A stretch of DNA of 64,000 nt from Loxodes magnus. Lineage: Eukaryota > Ciliophora > Karyorelictea > Loxodida > Loxodidae. The notes beneath the pieces were generated by a model, which had not been told where the DNA came from, did not search any database, and saw nothing but the letters and a program-made list of their open reading frames with translations. Positions within the stretch are counted from its first letter, which is position 1. Each line of letters opens with the position of its first letter. The position numbers were made by a program, and so were the translations under genes. This document shows, piece by piece, positions 26,412 to 39,112 of this stretch. The stretch spans positions 124,001-188,000 of the forward strand of contig CAMPDV010000132.1 of assembly GCA_946699065.1 (NCBI GenBank), given 5' to 3'.

Positions 26412-26723
26412 AAATAACTGTTCGCCTTCCGGCTTAATTGAAGTTTTAAATGTAATAAATCTCCGTTTCTGCATGTTCTATCCTTACATTGCATTTTATT
26501 CCTGACTTCTCTCTTTCATATAATCTGAATTGAGAATTTTTTTTCCAGATTTTCCCATTTTCCGATGAGAAGAATTCTGTCGCTCGTTACTTTAGTTTTT
26601 ATTAGTTAACATTTCTCCAAATATCTATTCTTATTTTTTTCTATTGGGGATATTTCCGTCATAAATGTCAAGTGCTGCTGCAAATGTAGTCTCTTTTTCT
26701 TGCTCTAGGAAATGTCTTTTCAT
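26406..26723 (-). CDS. Candidate small ORF, basic protein (105 residues)
   Basis: From ATG 26723 (minus strand) to TGA at 26408-26406 the frame reads MKRHFLEQEKETTFAAALDI and continues Asn/Lys/Arg-rich with no internal TGA. Upstream sequence 26911-26724 reads IAARARREKLSEIRFK in another phase, so a longer coding unit may be frameshifted here. It is downstream of a CCHC ORF1 on the same strand, which suggests that it may be part of the same retroelement. No domain is recognised. Confidence 0.35.
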
Positions 26724-27164
26724 GTTTCTCTATTTCCATTGGAGTTTCTTATGAAAGCTTCTACAGGTTTCCTTCTATTAATTTGAGTCTTGAATCTAAT
26801 TTCACTCAATTTTTCTCGTCTTGCTCTTGCAGCAATCATTGCATATAATATCGAAAAAGAAACTTGAAAAACACTAAAATTAAGACTTACGTAAACGAAT
26901 GATCCTATCACATGTTTAGTTTAAAAGTAAGTTTATATTTTTAATGAAGGAACTGGAAATATTTAAATTTTTATTCTGAATGAATTATATCAACTAGAAA
27001 ACTAGATAAAATAAGTTAAGTTGATGTTTGTGTTTTAACTGCAAAAAAGAAAATTTAATAATAGATTCAAACAGTTTAAATATATAATATAGAAACAAAA
27101 AAGTGAGAATCAATGAAAATTTAGTTAGTCAAACAAATGATTTAAAAAATTACAACTTTATTAT

Positions 27165-28108
27165 TATTAAAATAATTAAGTTTGGCAATTTTCGAGGATT
27201 TTCACCTCTTCATGCCGATCCCAGATTGCTCCGGGATTAAAAATGGTTTATAGGTCTCTAATTCTCTCCCACCCATTTGTTCTTGTTGTCTCTAACTATG
27301 TCTTCAGTTCAGCAAAGGTTTCTTCCTATAAATATTTCCAAGCTAGTTCATGAATAGTCTCTCTCTAATTTTCCTTTGTTATAGTTGTCTCATTTTCTTT
27401 TGCTACGCTTGCTGCTTCCTCTATTTTCTCCAATACTGGTTCTTAAAGTTTAGTAATTAATCACATCTTCTTCATAGGTGTTTCTCTGAATTACAATAGT
27501 AGCACTTTTTAACTACTTTGATTGGCTTAGCCTTCTTCTTCATGTCAATTACCTCTTTGCTCATTAAGTTTCATTTGTTGTTGCAGCTTCTCTTCTATTT
27601 CTCCAAGTTTGTTGCCCAGCTCCGTCTGTTTCTATTGCTAATTTTAGGATTAGCAGTTCTGACTCTGTGATATATTCCAAAATGTACTTAATTCCCTTTC
27701 TTAGGACATAAGTCTTGACTCGATTTCCTCTTGCTTGTTCAGATTCTCCATTAGCCTGTCGTTGTCCTTCTTTAGTCTCTTAACCTCTTCCTGGAGGTTT
27801 AGTACAACTTGGATGAGCTGTTCCATGCTCATCTGGCAAGAAGGATTAAATTCCGACACCTCCTGGTGTAAAGCAGACTTTGCCTGCTTTCTAGGCTTCT
27901 CTAGTGAAGTCGGTGTTTCACTATGCTTGCTTTTCTGAGCCTTCTTCTGTTCTTCTTGTTAAATTCCAGGTTTTTAAGGTTGTTAAAATTAAGAAAAAGG
28001 TTAAAGTTGTGAAGAAGATGACATCCAAGAAGTGGTTTCCTGCTTCCTCCCTTCCTTTTTGGCTTAGGAAGAGGTGGTATAGAAGCCTTTCTTGAAACCT
28101 TCAACCAT
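27165..28108 (-). mobile_element. Retroelement ORF1 protein (coiled coil + CCHC), degenerate
   Basis: The minus strand starts at ATG 28108 (MVEGFKKGFYTTSSQ), runs through a Gln/Ser/Lys-rich segment to a clear coiled coil (MEQLIQVVLNLQEEVKRLKK, then NKLGEIEEKLQQQMKLNEQ). A basic stretch then leads into the CCHC knuckle CYYCNSEKHLWRRC near 27480, where the Trp is a TGA codon. After it comes an acidic helical C-terminus (LEKIEEAASVAKENE). The knuckle is in a different phase from the flanking parts, so two compensating frameshifts or small errors are present. G+C is higher than the surroundings. The end is near 27165 beside TAATAATAATAA. It is a non-LTR ORF1/Gag-like nucleic-acid chaperone by family knowledge. 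Confidence 0.65.
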
Positions 28109-28119
28109 TTTATATTTTA

Positions 28120-30580
28120 TATAATTACAACTTTATTGTATTTATTATTCTTATCTGATTAAATGAAAAAGCTTAATTATTACCAAACTCAATTTCTATC
28201 TAAATATGAATTTCTCTGAATTAAATTTTTATTCGAAGCAAAAGTTTTCGATAAAAAAAGTTTTAAGTTTATACTTCTTTTAACGGATTTTGTTCCTGTT
28301 TACCTTCAAATGCGATAGATTTCAAGAATATATATCGCTTTAAGACTAATTTTTAGTTAATTCTGAAGATAAACGTGTAAAATCGTTAGTTTTCATACAT
28401 CTCAAAGTTTGAGTATTTTCTATAAATCCTAAGACCAATTACGTAGAATAACTTATTCTGATAATACAACTTTTGCTTTTGTTTTTTTTCATGGCCTTTT
28501 TTTCTTTGCTCCGTTTTAGTTCAAAAATCTTCCAGTGGGCTCTCTAGTTTTGCATGAATTTCCAACAGATTCTATTTTAATACTAACCACTTCTGCTAGA
28601 GTAGTATGACTTGACTGGTTGTACTAGTTCTAGAGCGAAAGGGTAGAGTAGCATAGAGATATTCTAACTTTGATGTTCTTAAAGTATGATTATTTAGATA
28701 TAAATGAAATAGTTACAATATTAACATATTCTAGCATCTAATTAATTATTATTTTTAAACTGATATAAGCTAAAATGTTATTAGAAGTAAGATGCTGCTA
28801 GTAAAAGTAACGATCTCTTTAGAAATTAAGAAACATAAGTTTAAGCAATTTTAATTGAATGTGGAGTAAAAGACATATTAAAATAAACAAAACATTAGCT
28901 TATGAATTAAGGAACATAGAAAATTATATAATTTTATTGAGATAAAAGAAAACAGAAAAAAGTTTTTAAGCATTTTAATGATTTTGGATTTAAATAGAAC
29001 AAAATTTTAAACTGACATATTTTATGAAAATTGATAGATATTTTTCTCTAATGCTGATTTATATACTGATAATATAGAAATTTGGAGTTGATAATTAGTT
29101 CATAATTAATTTAACTTATTAAGCTAACCCTCTAATTGTTTATTTTAAATCCCTACAGTTTAATTATATATAATAAATTATTTTTTATACTTCAATCTCT
29201 TAATTTTGTTTAGAAATCTGGTAAATTTTTACTAGAGTGCTATATAAAAAATAAGCAGTAATCTTTTATAAAAAAGTAAATAGAGAAATATTTATTATAA
29301 AAAACGGAGCAAAAATAGTAGAAATTAATAAACCAAACAATTCTAATCTTAATAATGATCCTATGGTAATAGAAGAACGATATTTAAATTCTTTTTCGAA
29401 TCGGAAAAAAATTGTCATTTTTTTAAAATTGCAAAAATGCTAAAAATGCTTAAAATAGGACATAACTCGAAATATTGTAAAACAAGATGTTTTTATTTCT
29501 AAAAGGTTGGACACATCTTTAGAAGATGCTGGTATTTTCAGAAGAAACAAGAATCTAATAATTGAAAGATATGAAATAATATGACAAAATTATACTGTTC
29601 TCCAGAAGGAAGACTTTACAAGAAAAATTATACGGTGGAGATTAATTACTATTGGATATAGTAAATGCTCTAAAAAGAAGGACGAGGAAGATGTTGGGAC
29701 CTAATTGAGATTGAAGAAAAATTCCTAGGATCAAGAAAGGTTAAATATGTACAACACGATATGCAATAGAAGAAGCAAGCTCTGAAGAAGACCTGAACGA
29801 TTCATTTATATCTTAAAACTCATAAACTAATTAGTGGTAAACCAAATAAAGGTGAAATCACTTTAATAAATTATGTTATATTATGTTATATAGAATAGGA
29901 GAATTTAGATAGATTTGCAACTTATGAGTCTATTTAGTTTCAGTAATAAAGAATAATTAATTTTAGAAAGGTTTAAAAAGTTTAAAAGAGGTTTACATTA
30001 TGAAGATAGAAATACTCAATTATATTTGAATTTTACATATTTACTTCTTAGAAATCTATAAGGTTTTATTTAAAAAGACTTAGATTAACCAAAAATATAT
30101 AATAACTAAATTTTACTATGTAAACTTAAATTTGAAAGCTATTTAATTTTAATTTTCTACTAAATCAATGGATTAAGATAAAGCAGGTTAAATTAGAATA
30201 AATTAGCCTTTTATTTAACTAATTTAGACTTGATTGCCTATCGAATAGATTTTCACTATAAACTTTGATAATTATCTTCTAAATGTGCTTTAATCTTCTC
30301 TATCTAAAAATAAGTTTGATTATACATATAGAATATCTGAATTTTCAAGCTTTTAATTTCTAAATCGAACTACAGTTGGATTAAAAAGGCTATAAATTAA
30401 TTGAAGCTATGATAATATAAATCCATAATTATTGATAGAGTTTATAAGCAATTTCTTTATTTCTAAAAATATTGCTTAGCTTATTTTCTATTTATAGTAC
30501 CTAAACTTTATATAGAAAGACTATTTTTAAATAAATCACTCTTAATCTTAATCTTTCTATTTATTATATATATATTTTTT
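28120..30580. other. No gene recognised
   Basis: Mostly A+T-rich. The block 29510-29860 has mixed composition and reads plausibly on the plus strand (around KEDFTRKIIRWRLITIGY), but in a code without dependable stops I cannot assign it. Nothing else stands out. Confidence 0.35.
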
Positions 30581-30589
30581 TTAAAAACC

Positions 30590-30880
30590 GCCATAGTTGT
30601 TCGAAGGTGAACGGCAAGGTCATCTTCATCAGAGGTTGGGGAAGTTAAGTACCCATAATCGACTTTATGTCTTCCTCTGCTTTGGTTCGGCCTCGAGACA
30701 TAAGATTCTTAGACCTTCGGCACTGGCTTAACTTGGATTTAATTCTGGAACGAAAAAGAAATAATATTGCGAGCTTCATCAGAGGTGGGGAATTTAAGTA
30801 CCCATAATTGACACATATCGTCCTCTGCTTTGGTGATGCAATGAGACACAATCCTGCCATGTCCTTGGACCTCCAGCAAG
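30590..30880. repeat. GC-rich imperfect direct duplication with conserved hairpin
   Basis: Two related blocks of about 80 bases, at roughly 30623-30702 and 30775-30853, share CTTCATCAGAGGT, TTAAGTACCCATAAT, CCTCTGCTTTGGT and GAGACA. In both, CAGAGG and CCTCTG flank about 35 bases and can pair, so the stem is preserved in each copy. A 5' piece GTTC-GAAGGT-GAAC also forms a hairpin. The minus-strand ORF across it (30645-30860) spans both copies and is probably incidental. This looks like a structured RNA or element end rather than a protein gene. Confidence 0.5.
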
Positions 30881-30904
30881 TAATAAAGATTACGAGTATT
30901 CTAA

Positions 30905-31025
30905 AATTATATCAGTATTGAACATTTTTATCAGTACTGAATAATTATACCAGTATTGAACAAGTTTTATCAGTATCTGATAATTTTATCAGTAACAAAC
31001 ATTCTTATCAGTATGAAACATTTTT
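30905..31025. repeat. Degenerate tandem repeat, unit about TTATCAGTATTGAACAT
   Basis: Six successive units built on TATCAGTA(T/C)TGAA follow one another with spacing near 20 bases (ATCAGTATTGAACATT, ATCAGTACTGAATAAT, CCAGTATTGAACAAG, ATCAGTATCTGATAAT, ATCAGTAACAAACATT, ATCAGTATGAAACATT). They lie between the GC-rich duplication at 30590-30880 and a nested hairpin at 31035-31068. Confidence 0.75.
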
Positions 31026-31034
31026 TTTTAAAGA

Positions 31035-31068
31035 GCTGCGCACCAACGAGAGTGCTACGAGCTCTATA
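31035..31068. other. Nested hairpin (AGAGCT...AGCTCT with inner GCAC...GTGC)
   Basis: AGAGCT and AGCTCT at the ends can pair and enclose GCAC-CAACGAGA-GTGC. It is the only GC-rich patch in about 1.4 kb of downstream A+T-rich DNA. It could be a terminator or structured RNA end. Confidence 0.4.
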
Positions 31069-31069
31069 A

Positions 31070-33280
31070 TCAAATTTATTTATTTATATAAGATTCATTT
31101 TCATATTTATATAAGATTTATTCAGTATTTTTAAAAAAACCACTGTAAAACCTACATTACATTTCATGTCAAATTACCCAGCTCTGAGTAAAATATTATG
31201 AGATCTTTAGTTTAATTATTAGCTTATCACTTCTTAAATAAACAGTTCAGGCATTCTTGTTCTCATCCTTAACTTTTTTAATTTAACTCTAGAACCAGAA
31301 TAAAATTATAAACAGGGAACTAAATGATAAATAGCTCTCTTAATTTAGCTTATCTAAATATCAATATTAAAACTATTTCTAGCCTATTTAACTTTTTAAT
31401 TTTGGGTGATTTCCTTAAATTGCTCAATTTAGGAATATCTAAAAATACTTTTTCTTATAAATACATGATTACATCATAATCTCACTTACTATATACTTCT
31501 AATCTTTGTTTTATAGCTCTAGCTTTATACTTCAAATGATATTAATTTTAGATTGTATATTTCAAAAATGTTGCAAATATAGTTTAGCCTCTATTATTTT
31601 ATCAATACCAACTAGCATAAAGAATTAAAGTATTAATATGATATAGTGAAATAAAATGCCATCAGATATAGTCTTTATATAAAAACCATTTTTAAGCTAT
31701 TAAGCATGTACTTTAAGTGATATACTCATTTATATCATAAGCTACAATCAATTAACCTGTTTGCTTTAATAAACATATCCTTGCTATTTTTATTTTCATT
31801 AGATTAAATGCACCTTTCAATTTACACAGCTACAAAATGGAAAATTCCTCAATCTTCAATTTCAAACGAACTGCTATAAACAAGTTCTTGAGCATATAGA
31901 TCTAAGAAAAGGCAAAACTTGGTCTAGAAAGGAAATTATAAATTTTAGCTTCTAAAGTTAAAAAATAAGTTAAATTTTATAAATGACAAATAAGAAAAGC
32001 CTCTATATTTGATTGAAGCAAATATAAATATTATATAAGCAACTAAAATAGTTTGGAAAAGTTAAACTATTTAATTATCATTTTTATAGACTAATTATTA
32101 TACAATTCAAATCTTATATCCTATATTCAACACTTTATTTAGAAACTTTTAATCATTTTTTAGCTTAAAACTATAGTTTAATATTTAAAATTAATTAAAG
32201 TTAAACTTATTTTTCATTTTTATTTTATTATTTGTTTAATATCTAAGAAAATATTCGTTTTTAGGATATAAACTATAGCTTATTTTTTATTTATTTCTAA
32301 AAAAATTTAAATCTATAAAGGTATAAATCTAGAATGAGGGTTTTATAAGAATAAATTTAATCAAAAATTAAAATTTTTATTTATAAAATAGTTAAAATAG
32401 ATTAAAAAGCACATGAAATAGCCTAAGCAGATTAACTAAAATTTTAATTAATTACATCTAAAACTTTTATTTTTTGCTGTATTATTTACTAAAAAAATAG
32501 ATTAAAGAGTGCGTAGCGCCTTGCTGGGGCAGCTATATTAAAAGTTTTTATTCTCAATATCTCTAAAATCTTGAGTCTCTTAAAGCTATGCGGATTTTCA
32601 ATTCAAACCTACCAAAGCATAGATGCATTTATGATTACAGGTTCATATTTTCCAAACTATGAAATTGATTTTCTGCCGTCTTTAAGAGATTTACATCAGA
32701 AATCTCTTGTTGCAGTGGATTCTTCTTATCAAGTATTTTTTAAATAATTAGTTTTTTATTTATCTTAAATATTTTATTTATTTAACTTATTTTAAGCTAG
32801 TTATTCCAGTTCTAGTTTCTAATATGTTCTTTTTTTAATAGAAATTTATTTTGTAGCTTTTATTTCACTTTCGTCAATTAATTAATTTTTTAAGACAGAT
32901 TTTATTAAAAGTAATAATTGAAAATCTGTTTTCAAAGCTGTATCAACTTATTGTTCACATCATTCTCTTTCTGTTCTAATTTTTAAGATTAATATTTCTA
33001 GCTTTTACATATTTTTAGAAGGTGTTCATATCTCTGAGATATGAATTTTGAATGCGTTTTTTCTTACTGACTTTTTATTAGTCCTAGAGATTCTAGGATG
33101 TCGGTTATTTCTAATTTTATGAAGCTACAATAAAACTTTTGTGTATGATCCCTTTAATTTAATTTAATTTTAATCTTTTAATAAATTTTTTGCATCTAAA
33201 GCAAAATATTAGATAAAATTAAATTTTTGATGTTTAAAATAAAAAAATTAATTAATTTCAACTTAAAGAGTTTTGGACTG
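31070..33280. other. No gene recognised
   Basis: A+T-rich, with no motif or repeat that I can name. A small patch at 32505-32535 has higher G+C but no feature. Confidence 0.4.
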
Positions 33281-33282
33281 CA

Positions 33283-33553
33283 ACTTCTTGCAGTTTAATG
33301 ACCCCAACACTCCCTTCATGGGATAACGGGGATATCCTGTTGCTTTCGAAAAGCAGTTGCCAGGGAGCTCCATCGCTATGGGTAGCCAGGCTTCAAGCCC
33401 CTACCAGGAGTAGATAATCAAAATTAAGGTGTTCCCTTGCAAAGGTTGACTTTGACCAGGGACTTTCTCAGCGACAGGAAAGGAACTTGTTCCTAGCCAT
33501 AAAACCAGAAAGTATGATTCAGAAGGTCAATCTCAGCTCCCACCATCTTTTTA
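33283..33553. ncRNA. Structured non-coding RNA candidate
   Basis: A sharply bounded island of about 50% G+C in sequence of about 80% A+T. Several stems can be drawn: ACTGCAA-CTTC-TTGCAGT at the left end, GTTGCTTT/AAGCAGT, GGC-TTCAA-GCC inside a CTGGTAG...CTACCC-type arm, CCTT-TGC-AAGG, and GGAAC-TT-GTTCC. Long-range pairs GGGAGCT/AGCTCCC and GGTCAA/TTGACC would close a multibranched fold. On the plus strand it ends CACCATCTTTTT, a possible polymerase III terminator. The minus strand contains GAGAAAGTCCCTGG, reminiscent of the CR-I element of RNase P/MRP RNA, but I could not match the other conserved regions. The strand is therefore undecided and the identity unknown. Confidence 0.5.
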
Positions 33554-33559
33554 ATTATT

Positions 33560-36260
33560 TAAAATATTTAAATAAAAACTAGTAATAGAAATAGTAAAAT
33601 ACTAGTATTAAGTATTTTAATTATTTAATAATAAAGATTAATAATTATCTAATTATAACTAAAAACGTATAGCAATATTATTATAATTATAAAATTATTT
33701 AAGAATATACCTTTAATTTTGTTTAATAATGTTTAGTAAAAATGATGCATGTAAGATTTCTTTTAGCTATAATTGTATATAAAACTCTTATTATTAAATT
33801 TAATTATTTTTTATTTTAGAATATAAATTTATTAATATACTTATTCAATTTTAAAACATTAGCCTATTTAGTTTCATAATTATTAATATGATAAGCAAAT
33901 ATATGATAAAAAAGACACTTCTAATATTAATTTATTTTATCCCTTTAAGGATTTAATTTTCAGTTAGTTGAAACATTTTATATTGCCATTTTGGAAGTAT
34001 AAACACAAATTTTTTTCTAAATATCAAATTACATAATATTTAGTGAAATTCTGTAAAAGAGAGAAAAACTAAAAAAAGTGTAGTTTTTAATTTTCAAATT
34101 TAATTAATAAATTAATATAAGCAAAATATTTAAGAAATACACTTTTTAATTATTTAATTATTTTAGAGAAATTAATTATCAATAATTCAATTAACTTAAA
34201 TGTTTAACTTACTTAAACTAGAAAATATAACACTTCAGTTAGGGTAACTAATAGTTAATCAAAGCAATAAGAGATATCTTTACATTAAGAGAAATACAAA
34301 AATTAATAATATATAAAGTAAAATTTTACATTATAATTAATTAAGTTAAAATATTAAATAAATTTATATTTTTATAATTTTGAAAATCTTTATTGATAAA
34401 ATTTAAGGATTGCCAGATTTTCTTAATATAAGAAAGGTATTAAATTAATTAAGACTTTATTTTTTATTTTTTAATTATTTATATTTTTATTAACAAAATT
34501 AAAAATTTTAGTAAAGTCTGTGATTTAAATAAAGATACTTTCAGATTATTTTTCATCAAAAATTAAAAATTAAAGGATTATTCTGTATTAGCATTATATG
34601 TTTCTAAAAAATATTTCTTATCTTTTCCTTTTAAATAACAAATATGAAAATTTATTATAAAGGAGATATTTTATTGAAATGCCTTTTGATCTTTATATAT
34701 TCCGTTAAGAAATATAAAAACATAAAAGTGATTTAATAAAACTACAACTTCTTTAAAGATAGAAAATATTAAAATTAAATGAAAAATAAAGCTGATAAAA
34801 AAGTGTTTCATGACTTGAAAAATGGTTTCAAGTACTTATAATGTAATATAGCTTAAATTATTTTGCCTTATTTATAATTTTTATTAATTTTTTTATACTA
34901 TATTTAATATGACTTTTATACTCTATCTTTTTTATTTAAGTTTTTTAAGATGTTATTTGAACAACATTTTTATAAAATTTTAGATATCTTTAATATAACT
35001 AATACTTTAGTTTATTTAATTTTATGTTACATAATTATATTTAAAATTAAACATTTTTTAATCTTTTTTCTTTAGTTTTAAGTTTAGTTATTTTTATAAC
35101 AATTTTCTATTTCATATTTTTTATAGTTTTTATATAATTTAAAATACTTGTAAATTATAAATTTCTTGCTAATTGGAACAAAAATTTTAATTTAAATATT
35201 TGCATATTTTTTTGTTTTATTATTCTTAATTTATATGTCTATTTTATTCAATTTTTTAAATAAAAAAATTATATTTATTTGTATTTAGAATACTAAAAAT
35301 GAGAAAAATAACAGAAGCACTAATCAAGCAACTTTTTCTTCCAATTCTCCAAAAAAGACCTGGATATAATATCTCTCATGACTAAACGAAAAATATATAT
35401 CTTTTTTTATAAAGTTGATATAATTATAATATTTTTAGCAGTAAATATATTGACATAAACGGAACTTTTAATACCTATATTTAAGAAACAATCGAAATAA
35501 AGCATTTTAAAGAAAAAGAAGTAAATTTAAAGATAGAATATGCTGAAATAAAGTAACTTGAAACTGAATAAAGATAATGATGCATATTAATAATTTTATA
35601 AACTAAGCTTATTTAACAGTCTAGAGGTGTAAAATGTTAGTTCTAATAATAAGTTTCACTAAATATTTAACTTTAAATTAATTTACTTGAAGATAAAATA
35701 TCATATAAGACAATTTAATTAATGGATGTATTAATTTATCTTATCTAATATTTTTAAATAATAATTATTTTAATTAAATACTAAGTTAACTTTACATATG
35801 CTTACATCTTTTTTAGAACTTTATGCTCTGGCCGCTTGTAGTTTCATTATACCAATACTCTGATAGGAAATCTCTTATATTAAAGGTTATGGTTTTATAT
35901 ACATTGAGTTGTTGAGTTATTAGGGTTGATATATCTTAGAGTTTCTGGAATTTTAAATTTCCTTTATGATATATTATTTTTATAAAATTCTTCCTTAAAT
36001 TTACTGCAAGGTCAGTTTTAAACTAATTACTATCATAGTATTGAATTTTCAAACTTTAAAAATTCCATAGAATTTAATGAATCTTAAGTTCGTTTAAAAA
36101 GAACATTAATAGCTTTGCTAATTCTTAATTCTACATATGAAGAAGATAAAGGATGTTGACCACATCATGCTAAGAGCTATTATTTTAATTGGAAAATCTA
36201 TTATTTTTAGTTTCTATTTTTATTCTATTTTAATATTCTAATATATTTTATTAACAACAA
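33560..36260. other. Extremely A+T-rich, no gene recognised
   Basis: The most A/T-pure stretch of the window, with long T and A runs and almost no mixed-composition segment. I see no coding signal here apart from a short mixed patch near 36120-36170. Confidence 0.5.
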
Positions 36261-36267
36261 GATAAAA

Positions 36268-36465
36268 TTATATGAAAATAAAGAAGAATTAAAATAATTA
36301 TTTTTAATATGAACAAAGATTAATGATGAAGAGAAATAAAACAGTAAAAAAATAAAGTCAAATCATAACATTAATGAAGGTCAAAGAGTTTAAGAAGGAG
36401 AGTGAAATCATAAAAAAACCATTTTATTGAGCTGAAAGGCAAACATTATATAATTTAATTTAATA
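36268..36465 (+). repeat. Dispersed repeat, copy 2 (see 9605-9795)
   Basis: A diverged copy of the repeat at 9605-9795 in the same orientation, ending with the same TTATATAATTT. It keeps the reading MKVKEFKKESEIIKKPF, the equivalent of MKAEEFQKESEIIKNYF in copy 1, followed by a TGA where copy 1 has another residue. The flanks differ from copy 1. Confidence 0.6.
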
Positions 36466-36959
36466 TCAAATTAAAATTTCTTTTAATTTATTTTGATTTT
36501 GATTTTTTGATTTACCTTTATTTTTAAATAATAGTCTTAAATTTTATTCTATTTTAATTGTTTAATTAAAATATCAAATTTATAAAATAAATTATTTTAT
36601 AATTAAACTATGTTTTTTAGGTTTATTTTTTGTTTAAATTTTAATTATTATTTTTACTTTAATTAAAATGTGAATTTTTTATATTCATATTTTAAATATT
36701 TTTTTGTATTATACTGAAATTAACAAATTTCTAAATAATGTTTTCTGATTAAGACTATAAAATTGTATTTAATAAAGATTAATTTAATTTAATTTAATCT
36801 TATTTAATATAATATATTAATCAGTTTATTTTATTTTGCTAATTTTCTGTAAATTAGGTATGATATGTTTAATTTTTATTAGATTATATATTAAATATTT
36901 TTAGTAATTTTTAATTTTTTACGTTTTAAATAATAATAATAATAATATACTTAAAGTTA

Positions 36960-37110
36960 GTAGAGTTTTGCATTCTCTGGAATTGCAACCAGTTCCTGCG
37001 GACAGTTTTTTTAACGTGGGTGTGATTCACGACCTTTTTATTAAGTGGAAGGTTACCACTGTAACCGTTCAAGTGGTCTTGCAAAAAGCTTTTATTTGTA
37101 GATCCCTGTT
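36960..37110. other. GC-rich island with hairpin potential
   Basis: A short mixed-composition segment inside very A+T-rich DNA. GGAA-TTGCAACCAG-TTCC can form a hairpin near 36979-36998. It adjoins, on the downstream side of the minus strand, an ORF1 retroelement copy ending near 37120, so it may be that element's 3' part. Confidence 0.3.
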
Positions 37111-37119
37111 GGAGTTATT

Positions 37120-37759
37120 CATAGTTTATTGAGTTGTCTCCATGTTCTTTTCTGCTCTTATTCGTTTATTTTCTTTCATTATCAACAGTTTTTTAAAATA
37201 TGTTGATTTGATTTGCAACATCAACAAAGTTTGTATTATTGTCTTTATTTCGTTCTTTTTTATGATAATTTATTTTCTATATTTTCTAATCTTTTAATGA
37301 AACTTGTAGCAATCATTTTTTTTTCTGGATTCAATTCTGTTTTTAATTCTATTGGTATTTTTTCTATTTCCATTTTTGTGTCGTATTTAAAATTTTATTA
37401 TGATTAAGTTCAGAGTTATTCTTCCGTTATTAATTTGCTACAAATAAGTTATCTTCTAAGTATTAGTAATTCGTTGTTCTAATCTTCTATGTTACTCATT
37501 AGTTCCCGTATTTTTTCGCCTAAGTTGTAAGTTGTTTCTTCATAATTTGAGATTACTTTTTACATTTGGTCTAATTAAATTTAAAGTTTTTGATTAGTTT
37601 CGTTTTTAGGTAACTTATCTCTATTTATCCTAACATAACTTTACCTTCTGAAGAAGAGCTTGACTCCTCCTATTGTTATTATTTTTTCTACATTTCTTTT
37701 TCCGCTTTTCTCTTTAGGTTTCTAAGTTAATTTTTTGAGAGTCGAAGAGATTAATCCAT
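37120..37759 (-). mobile_element. Retroelement ORF1 copy, frameshifted
   Basis: The minus strand reads MDQSLRLSKNQLRNLKRKAEK, a Ser-rich SSSSSEGK motif, then in another phase LDQMQKVISNYEE, GEKIRELMSNIEDQNNELLILRRQL. The latter matches the insertion at 23218-24025 block by block (LDQM, GEKLRELMN, QNNELLIIRRQL). The CCHC knuckle expected further on is not readable, so the copy is 3'-truncated or decayed. The Phe-rich plus-strand ORF at 37213-37407 is its antisense shadow. Confidence 0.65.
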
Positions 37760-37769
37760 TTTTTTTACC

Positions 37770-38630
37770 TACGTTTTAAATAATATTTTATGCAATTTAT
37801 TATTGTTAAAATTTTAAAGCTTATTTGATATTTTTGTAATTAATTTAAAATGTTCATATTTTAATTTTATTATGTTTAAGCATAATTTACAATTTTTAAT
37901 ATTGTTATTAATGTTATTTTATATATTTTTTTAATTTTAATGTAGTTTTATTTATTTATATATTTAATTTAGTTATTTTATTAAATGTTTTACTTAAATT
38001 TATAATAGTTTTTTATTTATTATTTTCTAATATTTTTTTATTGCCTTTAATTCAAAAATTTAGAAGTCAATCTTTTATTTGCTTAAACTAGTTATATAAT
38101 ATATTTTTTGAAATAAATATAATTTTATGTGCTTTTTTATTTAACTTTTATTATTATTATTATATTTATATTTTTTTAAACTATTTTATATAGATTTTTA
38201 AATTTTGTTAATTATACATTAAATGAAAGTGAATAAAATATTTTATATCTAATTATAATATAAGAAATCTAATTTTGAATATATATTTATCAATTTATGA
38301 CTATATTTAATCTATCATTTTTTAAAATTGTATATATTGCTAGCTTAATCATCTCTATAGTTAAATTTTTTATTTAGCTTTTTTGATTATTTTTTTAGTT
38401 TATATAAGTTAATATTTTATATCTAAATATTGTGATATCTAGATAGATATTATAGTTTAATTTTTTAATAGTTTAAATTAATAGAAAATATTATGATAAT
38501 AGTTTTTAGATTTATGGATTAATTATTTATTTTATTTATATAGTTTGTTTGTATTTTGCTTTTCTATTATTAATTATAAATCCTTTATTATCAATTTATA
38601 ATTTTAAAAAGTTACAATGAATGTACATTT
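37770..38630. other. Extremely A+T-rich, no gene recognised
   Basis: Long T/A runs with no coding or structural signal that I can support. Confidence 0.5.
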
Positions 38631-38735
38631 TTAAAATAGCTCTCAAAATCCAGAAAATCATCTTACACTACTGATTGCCTAATAAACTGGTAGAAGATTT
38701 AAATCAATGAACAAAAACATGAAAGAGTCTCTTCC

Positions 38736-39000
38736 TTTCTTCCATATAACATTTTGAATTCCAGCTAACTCAAAATCTCCAAAGAAATTAATGCTACGGA
38801 AATGAAGCAGTAATTTATTAGGTGGAATGGAACAATAACCGCAGGCAAATAACTAAAAAGGTGAAAATAATACAGAATAAAACTAATGGCATAAGAAAAT
38901 AAGCCCAAAATGAATATGAAGAAATAATCTATGTAGAGGAACAAGCAAATAGTAGGAGTATAAAAAGTACACGAAAAAGTGTAGTAGAACTATTAATTAA
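38736..39000 (+). CDS. Candidate ORF fragment
   Basis: Not recognised. The plus strand reads GNEAVIYQVEWNNNRRQITK followed by an acidic segment EYEEIIYVEEQ. The V-x-Y-x-V-x-W pattern recalls chromodomain-like folds found in retroelements, but this is a single short motif. It lies next to a minus-strand LINE ORF2 end. It may be an element remnant. Confidence 0.25.
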
Positions 39001-39112
39001 TTAAAATATAATAGTTTCAATATTTAAGAATATTGAGACATATTTGCAATAAATATAGCTTAGACTATAAATATTACAAATATGTCGAAAGATAAAAGTT
39101 TGTAAATGTCAA

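Noticed and set aside
30640..30700. 5S rRNA-like string GAAGTTAAGTACC
   Set aside because: Only a short match to the 5S GAAGTTAAGC region; the rest of the 5S promoter and helices are absent.
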